From Acidocella sp. (GTDB lineage Bacteria > Pseudomonadota > Alphaproteobacteria > Acetobacterales > Acetobacteraceae), in assembly GCA_031291755.1 (NCBI GenBank), contig JARLIK010000011.1, positions 1 to 36,065 on the forward strand: a stretch of DNA of 36,065 nucleotides, given 5' to 3'. The notes under the pieces are model-generated. The model was not told the origin of the DNA. It saw nothing but the letters and a program-made list of their open reading frames with translations, and ran no database searches. Position numbers and translations under genes: made by a program. How positions within the stretch are numbered: the stretch's first letter is position 1; each line of letters begins with the position of its first letter. Shown here piece by piece: positions 23,638 to 31,803 of the stretch.

Positions 23638-24771
23638 ATGGCTAAAGACGCAATGGTTTCAGAAGACCTGGCAAAGAAATTCGCCACCGAAAAAGATACA
23701 CCCTATAACCGCTGGGTTGCTGCTGAAGGTCTTGACATCATCAGCGCTCACTACATCCCTGACCTCAATGAAGTTGAATTGAAGCCATGGGCTCGCCGCG
23801 GCGGCCGTGGCGTCTATATCAACCATGAAGCGTCGCGTACTTCAAATGATTGCTACGTGCTGGAAATTCCGCCGGGTGGTGAAATAGCTCCGCAGCGCCA
23901 GTTGTTTGAAGAAATGGTATATGTGTTGAGTGGCACTGGCTCGACCAGTGTCTGGAATGATGCCGGCAACAAGATGACATTCGAATGGGGCAAGGGCTCG
24001 CTATTCGCGATTCCGCTGAATTGCTGGCACCAGCATTTCAATGGCAGCGGACAAGCGCCAGCGCGCTTTGTGTCAGTCACCAACAGCCCGGGTATCATCA
24101 ATCTTTATGAAGACGTCAGTTTTGTTTTTAACACCGCGCATGATTTTAAAAATCGTTTCAATGGTGAGCCGGACTATTTTGCCAACCGTGGCACGCAAAA
24201 GGGCCTGTTATTGGAAACAAATTTCGTAGCGGACGCTGACAATCTGCCGTTGATCAGCGCTAAGGAACGCGGTGCCGGCGGCGGTCATATCCGATTCAAT
24301 CTCGCCAAGGGCTCCATGAATTGCCATATTTCGCAGTTCCCTGTTGCAACATACAAGAAGGCTCATTGTCATGGTCCTGGAGCACACGTGATCATCATGA
24401 GTGGCGAAGGTTACTCCATGATGTGGCCTGAAGGTGCTGAACCGAAGCGCTATGATTGGAAAGTTGGTTCGATGATTGTTCCGCCTAACCTGTGGTTCCA
24501 TCAGCATTTCAACACCGGCACCACGCCGGGCCGCTACCTTGCTTTCAAGCATGAAGTTGTCTCGATCCGTAATGCGCAGGGCGTGCCGAAAGCCTGGATC
24601 AGCCGCCGCGTTGGCGGTGACCAGATCGACTATGCCGATGAGCCGGCAATTGTACGCACCACGTTCGCTGAGGCGCTCAAGGCAAAAGGTTTGGAGCCGA
24701 AGATGACGGAGGCTTACGAATTCGAACAAGCCGAATTCGCCAAGCAGGCGGAAATGGCAGCAGCCGAATAA
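23638..24771 (+). CDS. Bicupin protein, possible ring-cleaving dioxygenase (copy 1)
   Basis: A 377-aa two-domain cupin with a good GGAGG site 9 nt before ATG. The N-terminal cupin (about 70-150) has lost its first metal motif: Gln86-Arg-Gln88 stand where H-x-H is usual, though Glu91/92 and H131-Q-H133 remain. The C-terminal cupin (about 225-310) keeps KKAHCHGPGAH (His243, His245, His250) and WFHQHFN (His288, His290). This is similar in layout to the three-His iron site of gentisate 1,2-dioxygenase (HRH...WHDHGN). An aromatic ring-cleaving or related oxygenase role is therefore plausible in this cluster, which otherwise has no ring-cleavage enzyme. It lies behind EutA-like copy 1. Alternatives include an isomerase, lyase or non-catalytic cupin. 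Confidence 0.7.
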   Translation: MAKDAMVSEDLAKKFATEKDTPYNRWVAAEGLDIISAHYIPDLNEVELKPWARRGGRGVYINHEASRTSNDCYVLEIPPGGEIAPQRQLFEEMVYVLSGTGSTSVWNDAGNKMTFEWGKGSLFAIPLNCWHQHFNGSGQAPARFVSVTNSPGIINLYEDVSFVFNTAHDFKNRFNGEPDYFANRGTQKGLLLETNFVADADNLPLISAKERGAGGGHIRFNLAKGSMNCHISQFPVATYKKAHCHGPGAHVIIMSGEGYSMMWPEGAEPKRYDWKVGSMIVPPNLWFHQHFNTGTTPGRYLAFKHEVVSIRNAQGVPKAWISRRVGGDQIDYADEPAIVRTTFAEALKAKGLEPKMTEAYEFEQAEFAKQAEMAAAE

Positions 24772-24792
24772 AATCAGCCGGGAATGGTATCG

Positions 24793-24814
24793 GGGTGCCA
24801 TGCCCACATGGCCC
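24793..24814 (+). other. Hairpin between bicupin 1 and EutA-like copy 2
   Basis: GGG-T-GCCAT and ATGGC-CCC form a stem with one bulged T around a short loop, in the 73-bp gap between the two modules. No U-run follows, so it is more likely an RNA stability or processing element, or a weak attenuator, than a terminator. Confidence 0.3.
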
Positions 24815-24844
24815 CTGTTGCCGTTTAATTTAGGAGTTAGCAGA

Positions 24845-26344
24845 ATGCACGACGCCGCGTTTGGCCATGAGCATCGGGACCTTTACGAAAAGGCAACCGA
24901 TATTGAAGGGATCGAGCAACTGACGCTGATCAGCGTTGGTATTGATATTGGTTCCTCCACGTCGCATCTGCTGTTTTCACGCCTCACGCTGCGCCGCGAG
25001 GGAGCAGGGCACTCTGCGCAGTTTAAAGTAACTGAGCGTGAAGTGCTTTGGTCATCGCCAATTTTGTTGACTCCCTATCTTTCAAAAACCTTGATGGATT
25101 TTGAGAAGATCAAGGATTTCATCCACGATTGCTATCATAGCGCGAATTTGCATTCACATGATATCGATACCGGTGCGGTAGTCATCACGGGTGAGGCTTT
25201 GAAGAAGGAAAATGCTCAGCCTATCAGTGAGCACTTTATGCATTCATCGGGCAAGTTTATTTGCGCTTCAGCTGGCCCGCATCATGAAGCGCTGTTGGCT
25301 GCCTTTGGCAGCGGCTCGGTTCAGATGTCCAAGGCCAGCCAGAGCCGGGTCCTTAACGTTGACATGGGCGGCGGGACAACAAAATTCTCGTTAATTGCGA
25401 ACGGTAAAATTATCAGCACAGCGGCGATCAATATTGGTGCCCGGCTCGTTGCGTATAACAAAGACAACCGCATCACCCGCATTGAAGACGCCGGCAGCAT
25501 CTTCTCGCAAGAGGCCAGTCAAAAGCGGGTGGTTGGCGATATCATCAGTGATGATGAAAAGCAGAAAATTGGCACCCTCATGGGACATACGCTGATTGAT
25601 GTTTTGAAACATGGCAATGCGATGGGTCCGCTCGCCCGCCGTCTGATGATCACCCCCGCCTTGGAAAATTTTGGTGGCTTGGGTGACATTGACTATATTA
25701 TTTTTTCTGGTGGTGTTGCTGAATATATTTACCGCCACACTGACGAAGCTTACGGCGACCTCGGCCCGTTCCTGGGTAGCACGTTACGCGGCTATCTCGA
25801 TACATTGCCACGCGGTACGTTGATGGAGCCGACCCAGGGAATTCGTGCCACGGTGATTGGCGCTAGCGAATACACCGTGCAGGTCAGCGGCGCGACCAGC
25901 TTTTTCACCTCGACGTCAAATCTTCCGGCCTATGGTTTGAAGGCGGTGTATGTTGGCCATGTTGTCGGCACTTCATTTTTAGGGTCGCTCAAAAAGGCGT
26001 TCGTAAAATATGATATTCCCGAATTTGGGACCGGCATGGCATTATCGATTTCAATCGATGGCGACCTGAATTATGCGACGCTTAAAGAGATCGCGTCGGG
26101 ACTCGTTGAGGCTGTTAAAAATTCGCCTGAAATTCCAGTTATCCTGACCATCGAACAGGATGTGGCGCGCTCGCTAGGTTCAATCTTAAAGAATGAAATG
26201 AATCTGCCGAACGAGTTGATTTCAATAGATGGCATTTCAGTTGGCATGCTTGACTACATTGATATCGGCAAACCGGTCAGCATGATGGAACTGTTTCCAG
26301 TGACCGTTAAATCACTACTTTTTTCATCCGAACCGCTGCTCTGA
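24845..26344 (+). CDS. EutA-like ATPase (copy 2)
   Basis: A 499-aa EutA-family ATPase paralogous to copy 1. Motifs are GIDIGSSTSHLLFSRL (32-47), TGEALKKENAQP (116-127), HHEALLAAFGSGS, NVDMGGGTTKFSL (171-183) and IFSGGVAEYIYRH. Start ATG 24845 is chosen because TAGGAG lies 8 nt upstream; the frame is open from an ATG at 24800 without a ribosome site. Unlike copy 1 it lacks the His-rich tails (only His-Glu-His near residue 9). It is followed after 45 bp by the second bicupin gene, repeating the order of the first module. The two copies may work as a pair, or each may serve the bicupin encoded next to it. No ethanolamine ammonia-lyase genes are nearby. Confidence 0.82.
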   Translation: MHDAAFGHEHRDLYEKATDIEGIEQLTLISVGIDIGSSTSHLLFSRLTLRREGAGHSAQFKVTEREVLWSSPILLTPYLSKTLMDFEKIKDFIHDCYHSANLHSHDIDTGAVVITGEALKKENAQPISEHFMHSSGKFICASAGPHHEALLAAFGSGSVQMSKASQSRVLNVDMGGGTTKFSLIANGKIISTAAINIGARLVAYNKDNRITRIEDAGSIFSQEASQKRVVGDIISDDEKQKIGTLMGHTLIDVLKHGNAMGPLARRLMITPALENFGGLGDIDYIIFSGGVAEYIYRHTDEAYGDLGPFLGSTLRGYLDTLPRGTLMEPTQGIRATVIGASEYTVQVSGATSFFTSTSNLPAYGLKAVYVGHVVGTSFLGSLKKAFVKYDIPEFGTGMALSISIDGDLNYATLKEIASGLVEAVKNSPEIPVILTIEQDVARSLGSILKNEMNLPNELISIDGISVGMLDYIDIGKPVSMMELFPVTVKSLLFSSEPLL

Positions 26345-26389
26345 AAAGAGTCGCGTCCTGCACTTATCGTTTTTACCACGGAGAAGTTT

Positions 26390-27550
26390 ATGTCAAAGGA
26401 AGCCAGCAAAGCCGCCCAGCGTCTTTGGACCAAGAAATTCAGTTATGATTACTGGATGGAAGATCAGAATATTCCCATTCACAAAGGTTATTACATCGCT
26501 GATCTACGCACGGTCGAATTGGAATACTGGAAATTCGCCAAATGCCGCGCTGCCTTTGTGCAGTTAGTCGGTCAGGAAGGCGTAACCTCCACCCGTATTC
26601 TCGAGATCCCCCCTGGCGAAACCTTAAAAATGCCAAAAGCGGCATTCGATGAAATCGTCTATGCATTAAACGGCAATGGTCTGACCACGCATATTCTGCC
26701 AGGCGGGGGAAAACGTACATTTGAATGGCAACCACACAGCATGTTTACCATGCCGCGTCATGGTGCCTATGAACTCTCGAACGCCGACGGCAATAAGCCC
26801 GTGCGTTTGCTGTTCTTCAACTATTTGCCGATGGCAATGTCTACGGTGCCGGACCCGGAATTCTACTTCAATAATCCGGGCACTCCGCCCCATGCAACGG
26901 AGTCTGATTTTTACTCCGAAGCCAAGATGGTCAAGCCGAGCGACGCCGGTGACGCCTATCTAGGCAAGCGCGTTTATTGGTACGGTAATTTTTTCCCGAA
27001 TATGCAAGCCTGGGACAAGATGGACGATAACACCCATCGTGGCGCCGGCAGCACCAGCGTGTATTGTCAGTTTCCGGATACCGAACTCTCGGCCCATATG
27101 TCTGAATTTGGCGCACGCACCTACAAAAAAGCCCATCGTCATGGCCCAGGCCGGGCCATTATCATTCCGGTTGGCGAGGGCTACTCGTTTATGTGGGAAG
27201 AGGGCAAGGATAAGGTCTTCATCCCCTGGCAAGAATGCAGCTTATTTGTGCCGCCGAATCGTTGGTTTCACCAGCATTTCAACGTGGGCACGGTGCCAGC
27301 TCGTTATCTTGCCATGCATCCGCCCATGCAGTTTCATGGTCATGCTGAGAAAGTCACTGACCGAGCGAAAGATCAAATCGAATACATCGACGAAGATCCG
27401 TTGGTACGCGAACGCTTCGAGGCCGAACTTGCCAAACGTGGTACAAAGTCGTTGATGGATCCAAAGGCTTACACAACGCGTGACTTTGACTGGACGAAGT
27501 TTGCTGCCAATGTTCACGGTAGCGAAGGCATTCCAAGCGCGGTTGGCTAA
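26390..27550 (+). CDS. Bicupin protein (copy 2)
   Basis: A 386-aa paralogue of the first bicupin, starting at ATG after GGAGAAG. The N-terminal cupin has no H-x-H (region GETLKMPKAAFDEIVYALNG), retaining only one His (about 124) in the second motif, so it is unlikely to bind metal. The C-terminal cupin has YKKAHRHGPGRA (His249, His251; Arg255 in place of the third His of copy 1) and RWFHQHFNVG (His294, His296). The near-identical GEGYSFMWE and FVPPNRWFHQHFN blocks show common origin with copy 1. The two may be subunits of one enzyme or act on different substrates. Function not proven; a gentisate-dioxygenase-like reaction is a reasonable hypothesis. Confidence 0.7.
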   Translation: MSKEASKAAQRLWTKKFSYDYWMEDQNIPIHKGYYIADLRTVELEYWKFAKCRAAFVQLVGQEGVTSTRILEIPPGETLKMPKAAFDEIVYALNGNGLTTHILPGGGKRTFEWQPHSMFTMPRHGAYELSNADGNKPVRLLFFNYLPMAMSTVPDPEFYFNNPGTPPHATESDFYSEAKMVKPSDAGDAYLGKRVYWYGNFFPNMQAWDKMDDNTHRGAGSTSVYCQFPDTELSAHMSEFGARTYKKAHRHGPGRAIIIPVGEGYSFMWEEGKDKVFIPWQECSLFVPPNRWFHQHFNVGTVPARYLAMHPPMQFHGHAEKVTDRAKDQIEYIDEDPLVRERFEAELAKRGTKSLMDPKAYTTRDFDWTKFAANVHGSEGIPSAVG

Positions 27551-27557
27551 ACGGTTA

Positions 27558-27585
27558 GGGCTACTCAATGAAAATAGGGTAGCCC
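27558..27585 (+). other. Hairpin after bicupin 2
   Basis: GGGCTAC (27558-27564) and GTAGCCC (27579-27585) can pair across a 14-nt loop in the 51-bp gap before the next gene. The following ATTCCGATTTT is only weakly T-rich. Possible partial terminator or processing site. Confidence 0.35.
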
Positions 27586-27601
27586 ATTCCGATTTTCTAA
27601 G

Positions 27602-28603
27602 ATGGGGAAGAAAATGAAAAAGTTGCCGCTAACTCTTGCCTGCTGGGATTACGATCGTACTCGTGCTTTGGCCGATGGCCGGGTTACGGTAGATGGTGTT
27701 GATCTCAATTATGTCTCACTGCCTGTTGAAGAGACATTTTTTCGCATGCTACGTTTCCGAGAGTTTGATGCGGCTGAGCTTTCATTATCTTCCTACTCTG
27801 TCTCGCTTTTGCGTGATGATCCGGCTTTCATCGCTATACCAGTATTTCCATCACGGTTTTTTCGTCATTCGTGTATTTTTGTTTCCGCCAAAAGCGGCAT
27901 CAAAACGGCGGTCGATCTTGTCGGTAAAAAGGTTGGCGTGCCCGAATATCAGATGACCGCGCCGGTTTGGATACGCGGAATTTTGCACGATGAATATGGC
28001 ATCGACGCGGCTTCTGTCACCCATCACACTGGCGGCGAAGAAGAACCTGGTCGAGAAGAAAAGCTGAAGCTCAATCTACCTGAGAAGTTTAAACTCAAGC
28101 CCATCGGCGCTACCCAGACACTCTCGCAAATGATTGCTGATGGTGAAATCGATGCGCTATTCACCGCCCGTGCGCCCAGCACATTCTATAGCCAACCGGA
28201 CAAGGTAAAGCGCCTGTTCCCTGACACCGAGACTGAGCGGGCGTACTTTAAAAAGACGAATATTTTTCCTATCATGCATGTGATCGTCATCCGGCGCGAC
28301 GTGTATCTGGCCAATAAATGGGTAGCTCAATCGCTGTTCAAAGCGTTCGAAGCTGCCAAAAAAATCACCTATGATGACTTGTGTATCACCGCTGCGCTAA
28401 AGACCTCGCTGCCGTGGCAAACATCGGCTGTTGAAGACGTTGTCGGCCTGATGGGTCAAGATTGGTGGTCATATGGCTTTGCCAATAACCGTCATGTGCT
28501 TGATGTTTTTCTGCGCTATCACCATGAACAAGGGCTCTCACCGCGCCGCCTGCAGCCTGAAGAATTATTCGCGCCAGAGACCTTGGAGGCCTTCAAAATT
28601 TGA
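27602..28603 (+). CDS. 4,5-dihydroxyphthalate decarboxylase-like protein, copy C
   Basis: A 333-aa protein; the family usually opens at LPLTLACWDYDRT, so ATG 27614 is a possible start. Blocks typical of annotated 4,5-dihydroxyphthalate decarboxylases are clear: ALADGRVTVDGVDLNYVSLPVEETFFRML, EFDAAELSLSSYSVSL, IPVFPSRFFRHSCIFV and VGVPEYQMTAPVWIRGIL. Such an enzyme would remove CO2 from a dihydroxylated dicarboxylate to give a catechol acid. It is the last gene behind the second EutA-bicupin module. Of the three family members in the island it looks closest to the group given this name. No signal peptide is present, arguing against a periplasmic binding role. Confidence 0.78.
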   Translation: MGKKMKKLPLTLACWDYDRTRALADGRVTVDGVDLNYVSLPVEETFFRMLRFREFDAAELSLSSYSVSLLRDDPAFIAIPVFPSRFFRHSCIFVSAKSGIKTAVDLVGKKVGVPEYQMTAPVWIRGILHDEYGIDAASVTHHTGGEEEPGREEKLKLNLPEKFKLKPIGATQTLSQMIADGEIDALFTARAPSTFYSQPDKVKRLFPDTETERAYFKKTNIFPIMHVIVIRRDVYLANKWVAQSLFKAFEAAKKITYDDLCITAALKTSLPWQTSAVEDVVGLMGQDWWSYGFANNRHVLDVFLRYHHEQGLSPRRLQPEELFAPETLEAFKI

Positions 28604-28705
28604 GTTTAGCGCCAATCATGGTCAATAGAGATGATGGGCCGGGCTATAGCGGCGAAAGACGGAGATTTCTAAGGTGCGCACAGGTATAATACGGTATGGG
28701 CTTGA

Positions 28706-28734
28706 TTGACCTGAGAGCAACAGCCATGTATTAT
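28706..28734 (+). promoter_or_regulatory. Promoter of the Rieske operon
   Basis: TTGACC (28706-28711) and TATTAT (28729-28734) are 17 bp apart, in the 208-bp gap before the ferredoxin gene. An operator-like palindrome follows 8 bp later. This is the strongest promoter match in the gap; the leader would be about 70 nt. Confidence 0.6.
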
Positions 28735-28741
28735 AACATTT

Positions 28742-28756
28742 GTCCGGAGAGCGAAC
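28742..28756. promoter_or_regulatory. PcaR-like (IclR family) operator, copy 2
   Basis: GTCCGGAGAGCGAAC has arms GTCCG and CGAAC with a 5-bp centre. It differs from copies 1 and 3 by one base in the left arm and by its centre. It sits just after the predicted -10 box, as they do. Confidence 0.45.
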
Positions 28757-28811
28757 AAAAAAATTCCCCGGTGCGGATATCACATAGTTACCAAAGAGGA
28801 AGTGGCACTTT

Positions 28812-29153
28812 ATGAGCGAGGCGGCAAATTATATCGAGCTTTGTGCGGTTGGCGACGTGAGCCAGGATCTGCCGTTTAAAGCACAGATTGACGGGACTGA
28901 TCTTGCGGTCTTCCAGATTGGCGATGCGTATTATGTAACACAGGATCTCTGTAGCCATGGCCCTGGTTCATTGTGCGAAGGCTATGTAGATGGCGAAGAA
29001 ATTGAATGTCCGTTTCACCAAGGTAAGTTCAATATCATCACGGGTAAACCCACAGCGCCGCCGTGTACCGAAGCGTTGAAGATTTGGAATGTGGCGGTCA
29101 AGGACAACAAAATCATGATCGACCCCGCTTCGGGGCATGTTGCTGCGGCATGA
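28812..29153 (+). CDS. Rieske-type ferredoxin of an aromatic oxygenase system
   Basis: A 113-aa protein with a complete [2Fe-2S] Rieske site: Cys47-Ser-His49 in LCSHGPG and Cys66-Pro-Phe-His69 in CPFHQG. Length and motif spacing match BphF/BedB-type ferredoxins that carry electrons from a reductase to a terminal oxygenase. AGAGGA precedes the ATG by about 11 nt. Its stop overlaps the ATG of the reductase gene (ATGA), and a Rieske oxygenase gene follows, giving a full three-component system in order ferredoxin, reductase, oxygenase. Confidence 0.92.
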   Translation: MSEAANYIELCAVGDVSQDLPFKAQIDGTDLAVFQIGDAYYVTQDLCSHGPGSLCEGYVDGEEIECPFHQGKFNIITGKPTAPPCTEALKIWNVAVKDNKIMIDPASGHVAAA

Positions 29154-30454
29154 GCCATTCCGACCCCGCTTCACAATTAGATGAGGTCCGCGCTGCGGCG
29201 TTGACCGCTGGCGTTGTTGTTATCGGAGCCGGGCAGGCGGGCGGCCGTGCGGTTGAGGCGTTACGTGCGCAGGGTTTTGCCGGAGCCATCACTCTTATTG
29301 GTGACGAGCCGGAGTATCCTTATGAGCGCCCATCCTTGTCCAAGGAAATGCTGCATGTAGCTGACCAGGAAACAATCGCATGGGTCCAGAAGCCCGAGTT
29401 TTATGTAGCCAATCAAATTGACTTCAGGCCCGGCACAAGGGTGGTTGCCATCAATCGTGGTCAGCGCAGCGTTCAACTCGAAGGCGGCGACGTCATCAAC
29501 TATGGCGCCCTCATCATTGCGACAGGTGCCCGGGTTCGCCGTTTGGAACTGCCTGGGGCAAGCCAACAGAATAGCCATTACATCCGCACCCTGGCCGACA
29601 GCCGGGCGTTGCGGGAGCGTTTGGTTGCTGGCGGCCGAGTGGTTGTTATCGGAGCGGGCTTCATTGGCCTGGAGGCTGCCGCAGCGGCGGTGAAGCGTGG
29701 TTGTGGGGTAACGGTTATCGAAATCGGGCAGCAGCCGCTGGGCCGGGTAGTGCCTGCGCAGATCGGCGCTTATTATGAATCTCTGCACGCCTCTCATGGT
29801 GTTAAATTTCTTTTCAATACTGGCTTGGCTCGCTTCCACCAGCTTGACGAAACTGTCGTCGTGGAGACCAACGCTGGAGATATGATTCCGGCGGAAATGG
29901 TGATTGTGGGGATTGGCGTGTTACCTAATGCCGAGCTTGCCATTGAAGCTGGCTTAGCGGTTGACCGTGGCATCATTGTTGATGAATACGGCAGAACCGA
30001 AGACAAATTTATCTTCGCCGCTGGTGACGTTGCACGCCATTTCAACCCGCTTTTTGACAGGCACATTTTACTGGAAAGCTGGCAGAACGCCCAGAACCAG
30101 GCGATCGCTATCGCCAAAAATCTGGCAAGTCCGGTCGGGGCGGCTCCATATGCTGAACTGCCTTGGTTCTGGAGTGACCAGTACGATGTGAATTTGCAAA
30201 TGTTTGGCCTCGCCGAACCAGAAGCTAATTGCGTCATCCGCGGTAATCCCGCAACCAAATCTTGGATGCTGTTGCAACTCAAGAATAACCGCATGATCTG
30301 CGCCATCGGTATGAATTCGGCCCGCGACCTTCGTCCGGCGCGGGATTTGATCACGATGGGCGCAGTCGTAAAGCCTGAGGAACTAGCTGATGTTAGCGTG
30401 CCGATGGCTGAAATACTGCGTCGTGAGAAACGCGAACGTGCGTTGGTTGGTTAA
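29150..30454 (+). CDS. FAD-dependent ferredoxin reductase (BphG/ThcD type)
   Basis: A 434-aa flavoprotein of the pyridine nucleotide-disulphide oxidoreductase fold without redox Cys pair. FAD-binding GAGQAG is at about 26-31, the YPYERPSLSKE block near 56-66, the NAD-binding VVVIGAGFIGLEAA near 167-180, and the second FAD motif FAAGDVA near 290. The frame is open upstream to 29063, but ATG 29150 overlaps the ferredoxin stop as ATGA and begins right before the first Rossmann strand, so it is the likely start. It passes electrons from NAD(P)H to the Rieske ferredoxin. About 20 extra residues precede the FAD domain compared with shorter homologues. Confidence 0.92.
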   Translation: MSHSDPASQLDEVRAAALTAGVVVIGAGQAGGRAVEALRAQGFAGAITLIGDEPEYPYERPSLSKEMLHVADQETIAWVQKPEFYVANQIDFRPGTRVVAINRGQRSVQLEGGDVINYGALIIATGARVRRLELPGASQQNSHYIRTLADSRALRERLVAGGRVVVIGAGFIGLEAAAAAVKRGCGVTVIEIGQQPLGRVVPAQIGAYYESLHASHGVKFLFNTGLARFHQLDETVVVETNAGDMIPAEMVIVGIGVLPNAELAIEAGLAVDRGIIVDEYGRTEDKFIFAAGDVARHFNPLFDRHILLESWQNAQNQAIAIAKNLASPVGAAPYAELPWFWSDQYDVNLQMFGLAEPEANCVIRGNPATKSWMLLQLKNNRMICAIGMNSARDLRPARDLITMGAVVKPEELADVSVPMAEILRREKRERALVG

Positions 30455-30496
30455 CTATAATAATTGTCATCATCTAACCATCGATAAGGTGAAATC

Positions 30497-31783
30497 ATGT
30501 TAAGGGCTGAACAAAACGAACTCGTAACACGAACTGGTCCAGGAACGCCGATGGGTGAGCTGTTCCGTCGCTACTGGATACCGGCGTTGCTGGCTGAAGA
30601 ATTGCCGGAAAATGACTGCCCGCCGGTGCGGGTAAAGTTGCTGTCTGAACGTTTGCTGGCTGTACGTGACACCGAGGGCAAATTTGGTTTGATTGATGAG
30701 TTCTGCGCCCATCGTGGTGTGTCGCTGTGGTTTGGACGCAATGAGGAGTGTGGCATTCGTTGCCCTTACCACGGCTGGAAATACGGCGTGAACGGTGAGT
30801 GTCTTGATGTGCCCTCAGAGCCTGAGGAGAGTGGCTACCGCCAGAAGATCAAACTGAAGGCCTACCCGCTGGTCGAGCGTGGTGGCATCCTCTGGACCTA
30901 TATGGGCCCGCCGGAATTGCAGCCGGCGCCGCCGGAATGGGAATTTATCATGGTCCCGCCTGACCAGACTTTTTCATCAAAACGGTTGCAGGAAAATAAT
31001 TGGTTGCAGGCGATGGAGGGCGGCATCGATAGTGCGCATGTCTCATTCCTGCACCGTGGTAATCTAAACTCAGACCCGCTGTTCAAGGGGGCGCGTGGCA
31101 ATCAGTATAACTTGAATGACTCGCAACCATTTTTTGAAGTGGTTGATGCGCCGGCGGGGTTGTATATCGGCGCCCGCCGTCGTGCTGAAAATGAGACCTA
31201 CTATTGGCGCATCACACCTTGGGTGATGCCGTGCTTTACCATGGTGCCGCCCCGTGGCGATCACCCGATCCATGGTCATTTCTGGATTCCGATTGACGAT
31301 GAAAATTGCTGGGCCTGGAGCTTTGACTATCACCCAACCCGCAAATTGTCAGAAACCGAGCTGGCGGCAATGCGTGACGGTAAAGGGATTCACGTCAAAT
31401 ATGTACCGGGCACATACCGCCCGCTTGCCAATAAGGATAATGATTACCTGATGAACCGTGAGGCTCAGAGGGCGGGTTCCACTTATAGTGGTGTGGAAGG
31501 CATTGGCATGCAGGATGCGTCTTTGCAGGAAAGCATGGGCCCGATTGTCGATCGCACCAAGGAAAACCTGACCACCACTGACAATGGCATCATCATGGCA
31601 CGACTGAAGTTAATTCGCGCCGCCAAGGCTCTGGTTGATAAGGGCGTGCTGCCGCCGGGCCGTTTGCCGCAAGAGCATCAAATCCGTTCGGCGGCCGTGG
31701 TTTTGGAAGCTGAGAAAAACTTTCTCGACGGTGGTGCCACCTGGTTGCAAGTCAAATCCGGCGAACCGTTTGCCTCAGTATAA
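30497..31783 (+). CDS. Rieske non-haem iron oxygenase, phthalate 4,5-dioxygenase-like
   Basis: A 428-aa terminal oxygenase with AAGGTG 6 nt before the ATG. The Rieske site is Cys70-Ala-His72 and Cys89-Pro-Tyr-His92. The catalytic domain shows GGIDSAHVSFLH with Asp178 bridging and iron ligands His181 and His186. N-terminal text FRRYWIPALLAEELPE and CLDVPSEPEES are those of the phthalate 4,5-dioxygenase / vanillate demethylase branch, which lacks a beta subunit; none is encoded here. It probably hydroxylates or O-demethylates an aromatic acid. It forms a complete system with the ferredoxin and reductase genes upstream. Substrate is not readable; a phthalate-type acid is supported by the decarboxylase-like neighbours. 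Confidence 0.9.
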   Translation: MLRAEQNELVTRTGPGTPMGELFRRYWIPALLAEELPENDCPPVRVKLLSERLLAVRDTEGKFGLIDEFCAHRGVSLWFGRNEECGIRCPYHGWKYGVNGECLDVPSEPEESGYRQKIKLKAYPLVERGGILWTYMGPPELQPAPPEWEFIMVPPDQTFSSKRLQENNWLQAMEGGIDSAHVSFLHRGNLNSDPLFKGARGNQYNLNDSQPFFEVVDAPAGLYIGARRRAENETYYWRITPWVMPCFTMVPPRGDHPIHGHFWIPIDDENCWAWSFDYHPTRKLSETELAAMRDGKGIHVKYVPGTYRPLANKDNDYLMNREAQRAGSTYSGVEGIGMQDASLQESMGPIVDRTKENLTTTDNGIIMARLKLIRAAKALVDKGVLPPGRLPQEHQIRSAAVVLEAEKNFLDGGATWLQVKSGEPFASV

Positions 31784-31803
31784 ATTTGGATTGGTAAAGC
31801 GTC

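Noticed and set aside
21968..26344. EutA-like genes read as evidence for ethanolamine use
   Set aside because: No eutB, eutC or other eut gene, and no B12-related gene, is found in the window.
29794..30354. 186-aa minus-strand frame within the ferredoxin reductase gene
   Set aside because: Shadow of a well-supported gene; no independent ribosome site or motif.
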